Shown here: positions 5,278-7,216 of the stretch, piece after piece
Layout of the letters: each line of letters opens with the position of its first letter
How positions within the stretch are numbered: the stretch's first letter is position 1
Source: Candidatus Dormiibacterota bacterium
GTDB taxonomy: Bacteria > Chloroflexota > Dormibacteria > UBA8260
Assembly (NCBI GenBank): GCA_955652545.1
Contig: CATPCA010000371.1
Location: 1 to 7,216 of the forward strand
DNA length: 7,216 nucleotides
Direction of reading: 5' to 3'
Notes under the pieces: model-generated
The model's database searches: none
What the model was told of the DNA's origin: nothing
Seen by the model: the letters and a program-made list of their open reading frames with translations, nothing else
Made by a program: the position numbers and the translations under genes

Positions 5278-6624
5278 TCAGGCCCGCTCCAGGTATCGCT
5301 CCAGCTCCCACCCCGTGACCTGGCCGCGGTATTCGCGCCATTCGGCTCGCTTGGCCTCGAGGAAGCGATCCGCCAAGTTGTCGCCAAGTGCGTCACGAAC
5401 CACGTCGTCGTCGGCGCAGGCGTCGACCGCGTCCTTGAGGTTGTCGGGTAGCAGGCCGACGTTGCGCCGCTCCAGCTCGACCTCGTCGAACCCGTACAGC
5501 GCCTCCTCGACGGGCGGTGGCAGCGGCAGCCGCCGCTCCACGCCGTCCAGCCCGCAGCGCAGCATGACCGCGAATGCCAGGTAGGGATTGCAGGAGGGGT
5601 CGGGGCTGCGCAGCTCCACTCGTGCGGCCTGGGTGCGCGACACGTGCGGGACGCGGATCAGCGCACCTCGGTTGGTGCGCGCCCAGGAGAGGAAGATCGG
5701 CGCCTCGAGGCCACGTACGAGCCGCTTGTAGGAGTTGACCAGCGGGGCGAGCACCAGGCACATCCCCGCGGCGTGGTGCAGCTGGCCGGCGATGAAGTGC
5801 TTGGCAACATCGCTGAGCCCGTAGTCGTCGGCCCCGGCGAAGGCGTTGCCGCCACCACTGCGGCCGAGGCTCTGGTGCACGTGCATGCCGCTGCCCGGCT
5901 GGTCGTTGAACGGCTTCGGCATGAAGCTGGCGATGAGCCCGGCGCGCTGGGCGACCGCCTGCATCGCGAGCCGGAAGGTGACCACCGCATCGGCCGCGGC
6001 GAGCACATCACCCGCACCGAGGTCGACCTCGTGCTGGCCGGGCGCCACCTCGTGGTGGGCGCTGTTGACCTCGACGCCCACCGCCGCGGCGGCGGCCAGC
6101 ATCGCCTGACGCAGATCGGTGGCACCAACGCCGGTCACGTCGAAGTAGCCGACGGTATCGTCGCCGCGGGCCGTCGGCTGGCCGTCGGGCCCTCGCTCGA
6201 GCAGGAAGAACTCGATCTCGGGCCCGACGCGGTAGTCGTATCCCAGGGTGGCGGCGTGGTCGACGGCACGCTGCAGCGCGCCGCGCGGGTCGCCGGTGTA
6301 GGGCTCGCCGTCGGGCGTCCGCGCCCAGCAGATCAGCCGGGCGGTCGGCTCGGCGGCCCACGGCAGCAGCTGGAGGGTCGCCGGGTCGGGCACCAGGTAC
6401 ATGTCGCTCTCGGCGGTGCGGGTGAATCCCTCCACCGAGCTGCCGTCGAACCAGACGCCGCGTTCAAGGGCGGCATCGAGGCCTGAGGCAGGGATGGTCA
6501 CCGTCTTGACGGTGCCGAGCACGTCGCTGAACTGGAGGTGGACGTTGCGCACACCGGCACCTGCGAGTTGGGCGGCGACGTCGCGAGCCCCGGCTGCGTC
6601 AGTGGCCGCTGATCGAGAGCTCAT
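5278..6624 (-). CDS. Glutamine-synthetase-family enzyme (GSI-alpha-like), 448 aa
   Basis: An ATP-dependent ligase of the glutamine synthetase fold. It has the beta-grasp domain with FSDVLGTVK (32-40), GSSVEGFTRTAESDM (61-75), GPEIEF (134-139, metal ligands E136/E138), HHEVAPGQHEVDL (190-202), GSGMHVHQSL (244-253), NRGALIRVP (318-326) and RVELRSPDPSCNPYLAF (335-351). The short length without the GSI-beta insertion and Arg69, equivalent to the B. subtilis feedback residue Arg62, place it near GSI-alpha, without an adenylylation site. However, the glutamate-binding loop GDNGSG becomes NDQPGSG (Asn to Pro at 243) and the flap VPGYEAP becomes VRGLEAP (303-309). Ligand specificity may thus differ from classical GS: glutamylation of an amine, as in PuuA or GlnA3/GlnA4, is an alternative. 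AGGAG lies about 8 nt before ATG 6624. It is followed within 34 nt by the PucR-type gene. Confidence 0.93.
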   Translation of the reverse strand: MSSRSAATDAAGARDVAAQLAGAGVRNVHLQFSDVLGTVKTVTIPASGLDAALERGVWFDGSSVEGFTRTAESDMYLVPDPATLQLLPWAAEPTARLICWARTPDGEPYTGDPRGALQRAVDHAATLGYDYRVGPEIEFFLLERGPDGQPTARGDDTVGYFDVTGVGATDLRQAMLAAAAAVGVEVNSAHHEVAPGQHEVDLGAGDVLAAADAVVTFRLAMQAVAQRAGLIASFMPKPFNDQPGSGMHVHQSLGRSGGGNAFAGADDYGLSDVAKHFIAGQLHHAAGMCLVLAPLVNSYKRLVRGLEAPIFLSWARTNRGALIRVPHVSRTQAARVELRSPDPSCNPYLAFAVMLRCGLDGVERRLPLPPPVEEALYGFDEVELERRNVGLLPDNLKDAVDACADDDVVRDALGDNLADRFLEAKRAEWREYRGQVTGWELERYLERA

Positions 6625-6645
6625 GGCCTTCTCCTAGGCGTGATG

Positions 6646-6677
6646 CACAAGGGTCACGGTCGATTTCGGGCATCGTA
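6646..6677 (-). promoter_or_regulatory. Candidate -10 and operator-like motif upstream of the GS-like gene
   Basis: In the 125-nt spacer 6625-6749, the minus strand has TACGAT (6677-6672), a possible -10 without a good -35, giving a leader of about 40 nt. Downstream is GTGACC and then TTGTG (6650-6646), pentamers also found in front of glnA. The GTGA and TCAC ends around the TTGTG form a loose 4-bp dyad. Weak, motif-only evidence. Confidence 0.25.
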
Positions 6678-6702
6678 GCGTGTCAGGCGATCGACCGCCA
6701 CC

Positions 6703-6715
6703 CCGCGAGGCGCGG
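6703..6715 (-). terminator. Small hairpin after the GH1 gene
   Basis: CCGCG (6703-6707) and CGCGG (6711-6715) pair around a 3-nt loop, 34 nt past the GH1 stop. The stem is only 5 bp with no T-tract; it may separate the GH1 transcript from the nitrogen genes, or be chance in GC-rich DNA. Confidence 0.2.
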
Positions 6716-6749
6716 AGCTTGTACTCGGCGCCTCAGTGCCGCCAGGACC

Positions 6750-7216
6750 TCAAGGCGTGGCTGCGGCGGTCGCCGGTAGAAGGCGCGTCCGGCAGATCTC
6801 GGCAAACACCGCGGCGCTGGGTTTGGGGATGCGTTCCATGGTCTGCCGATCCACGGCGATGAGGCCGAACCGGCGCGAGTAGCCCTCTGCCCACTCGAAG
6901 TTGTCCATCGAGCTCCAGTGCAGGTAGCCGCGCACGTCGACACCACCGGCAAGCGCGTCGCACACCGCAACGAGGTGATCCACGATGAACCCACCTCGCA
7001 GCTCATCGCGCTCGTCGGCGACCCCGTTTTCGGTGATGACGATGGGCAGGTGGAACTCCTCCCATAGCCGGGCCAGCGCCCGGCGAAGGGCGTCGGGTTC
7101 GATGGACCAGCCGAAGGAGGAGAGCGGCAGGTCGGGTGCGGTGACGTTGTCAGCGAACAGCCCGCCCGGGTTGCGGACATTGAACCGCACCCTTTCTTCG
7201 CAGTAGAAGTTGAGCC
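6750..7216 (-). CDS. Glycoside hydrolase family 1 beta-glycosidase, C-terminal 154 residues
   Basis: The C-terminal third of a retaining beta-glucosidase/beta-galactosidase-type TIM barrel that cleaves terminal beta-linked sugars. The frame is open to the right edge, beginning LNFYCEERVRFN, which matches the GH1 strand usually written G-x-N-Y-Y. PIVITENG carries the catalytic nucleophile Glu (codon 7031-7029). YLHWSSMDNFEWAEGYSRRF corresponds to the conserved aglycone/sugar-binding segment (WS-x-x-DNFEW-x-x-GY-x-x-RFG). The C-terminus ends in the expected place, with a short Ala/Thr/Pro tail. The acid/base Glu (NEP motif) lies outside the window. The in-frame GTG at 7190 is internal, not a start. 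No signal peptide can be judged. Substrate is not predictable from this part, and the gene shows no functional tie to the nitrogen genes downstream. Confidence 0.93.
   Translation of the reverse strand, partial: LNFYCEERVRFNVRNPGGLFADNVTAPDLPLSSFGWSIEPDALRRALARLWEEFHLPIVITENGVADERDELRGGFIVDHLVAVCDALAGGVDVRGYLHWSSMDNFEWAEGYSRRFGLIAVDRQTMERIPKPSAAVFAEICRTRLLPATAAATP

Noticed and set aside
5244..5396. N-terminal extension of the PucR-type regulator to 598 aa.
   Set aside because: The extra residues overlap the 3' end of the GS-like gene and have no PucR similarity; the domain starts just after ATG 5243.
6750..7190. A complete small protein of 146 aa starting at GTG 7190.
   Set aside because: The frame stays open to the window edge and the upstream residues continue GH1 homology, so this is the end of a larger gene.

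Overview
The window reads as a chromosomal nitrogen-assimilation locus from a high-GC bacterium. The high GC, the GTG/TTG starts, a probably leaderless ferredoxin and an FdxA-type seven-iron ferredoxin point to an actinobacterium in the broad sense (possibly a deep lineage such as Thermoleophilia or Acidimicrobiia). That placement is an inference from family resemblance only. No mobile element, CRISPR array, rRNA or tRNA was seen.

All seven genes lie on the minus strand. In transcription order (right to left) they are: the C-terminal part of a GH1 beta-glycosidase (6750-7216, entering from the right edge); a 448-aa glutamine-synthetase-like enzyme (5278-6624); a PucR/CdaR-family regulator (3600-5243), 34 nt downstream of it; an Amt ammonium transporter with a signal peptide (1912-3480); a P-II protein glnK (1547-1915), whose GTG start overlaps the amtB stop by 4 nt; a 7Fe ferredoxin (1133-1420); and the N-terminal two thirds of a canonical type I glutamine synthetase glnA (1-921, leaving at the left edge).

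The genes fit together as follows. AmtB brings in ammonium and GlnK gates it. GlnA makes glutamine, and the ferredoxin could feed electrons to a ferredoxin-dependent step such as glutamate synthase, which is not in the window. The second, GS-like enzyme with its PucR regulator looks like a separate two-gene unit, possibly for an alternative nitrogen source. The GH1 gene seems unrelated. Hairpins after glnK and after the ferredoxin, and regulatory-looking spacers before glnA, fdxA, amtB and the GS-like gene, suggest at least four transcription units.

The most interesting details are departures from the family norm: (1) the GS-like enzyme has substitutions in the glutamate-binding loop and the active-site flap where the other GS in the same window is canonical in the loop; (2) the P-II T-loop has Ala where the uridylylated/adenylylated Tyr51 is expected; (3) AmtB ends in a tandem hexapeptide-repeat tail whose last codons carry the glnK ribosome binding site; (4) a CACAA/TTGTG motif recurs upstream of three of the nitrogen genes. 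I did not find a clearly new multi-gene system.
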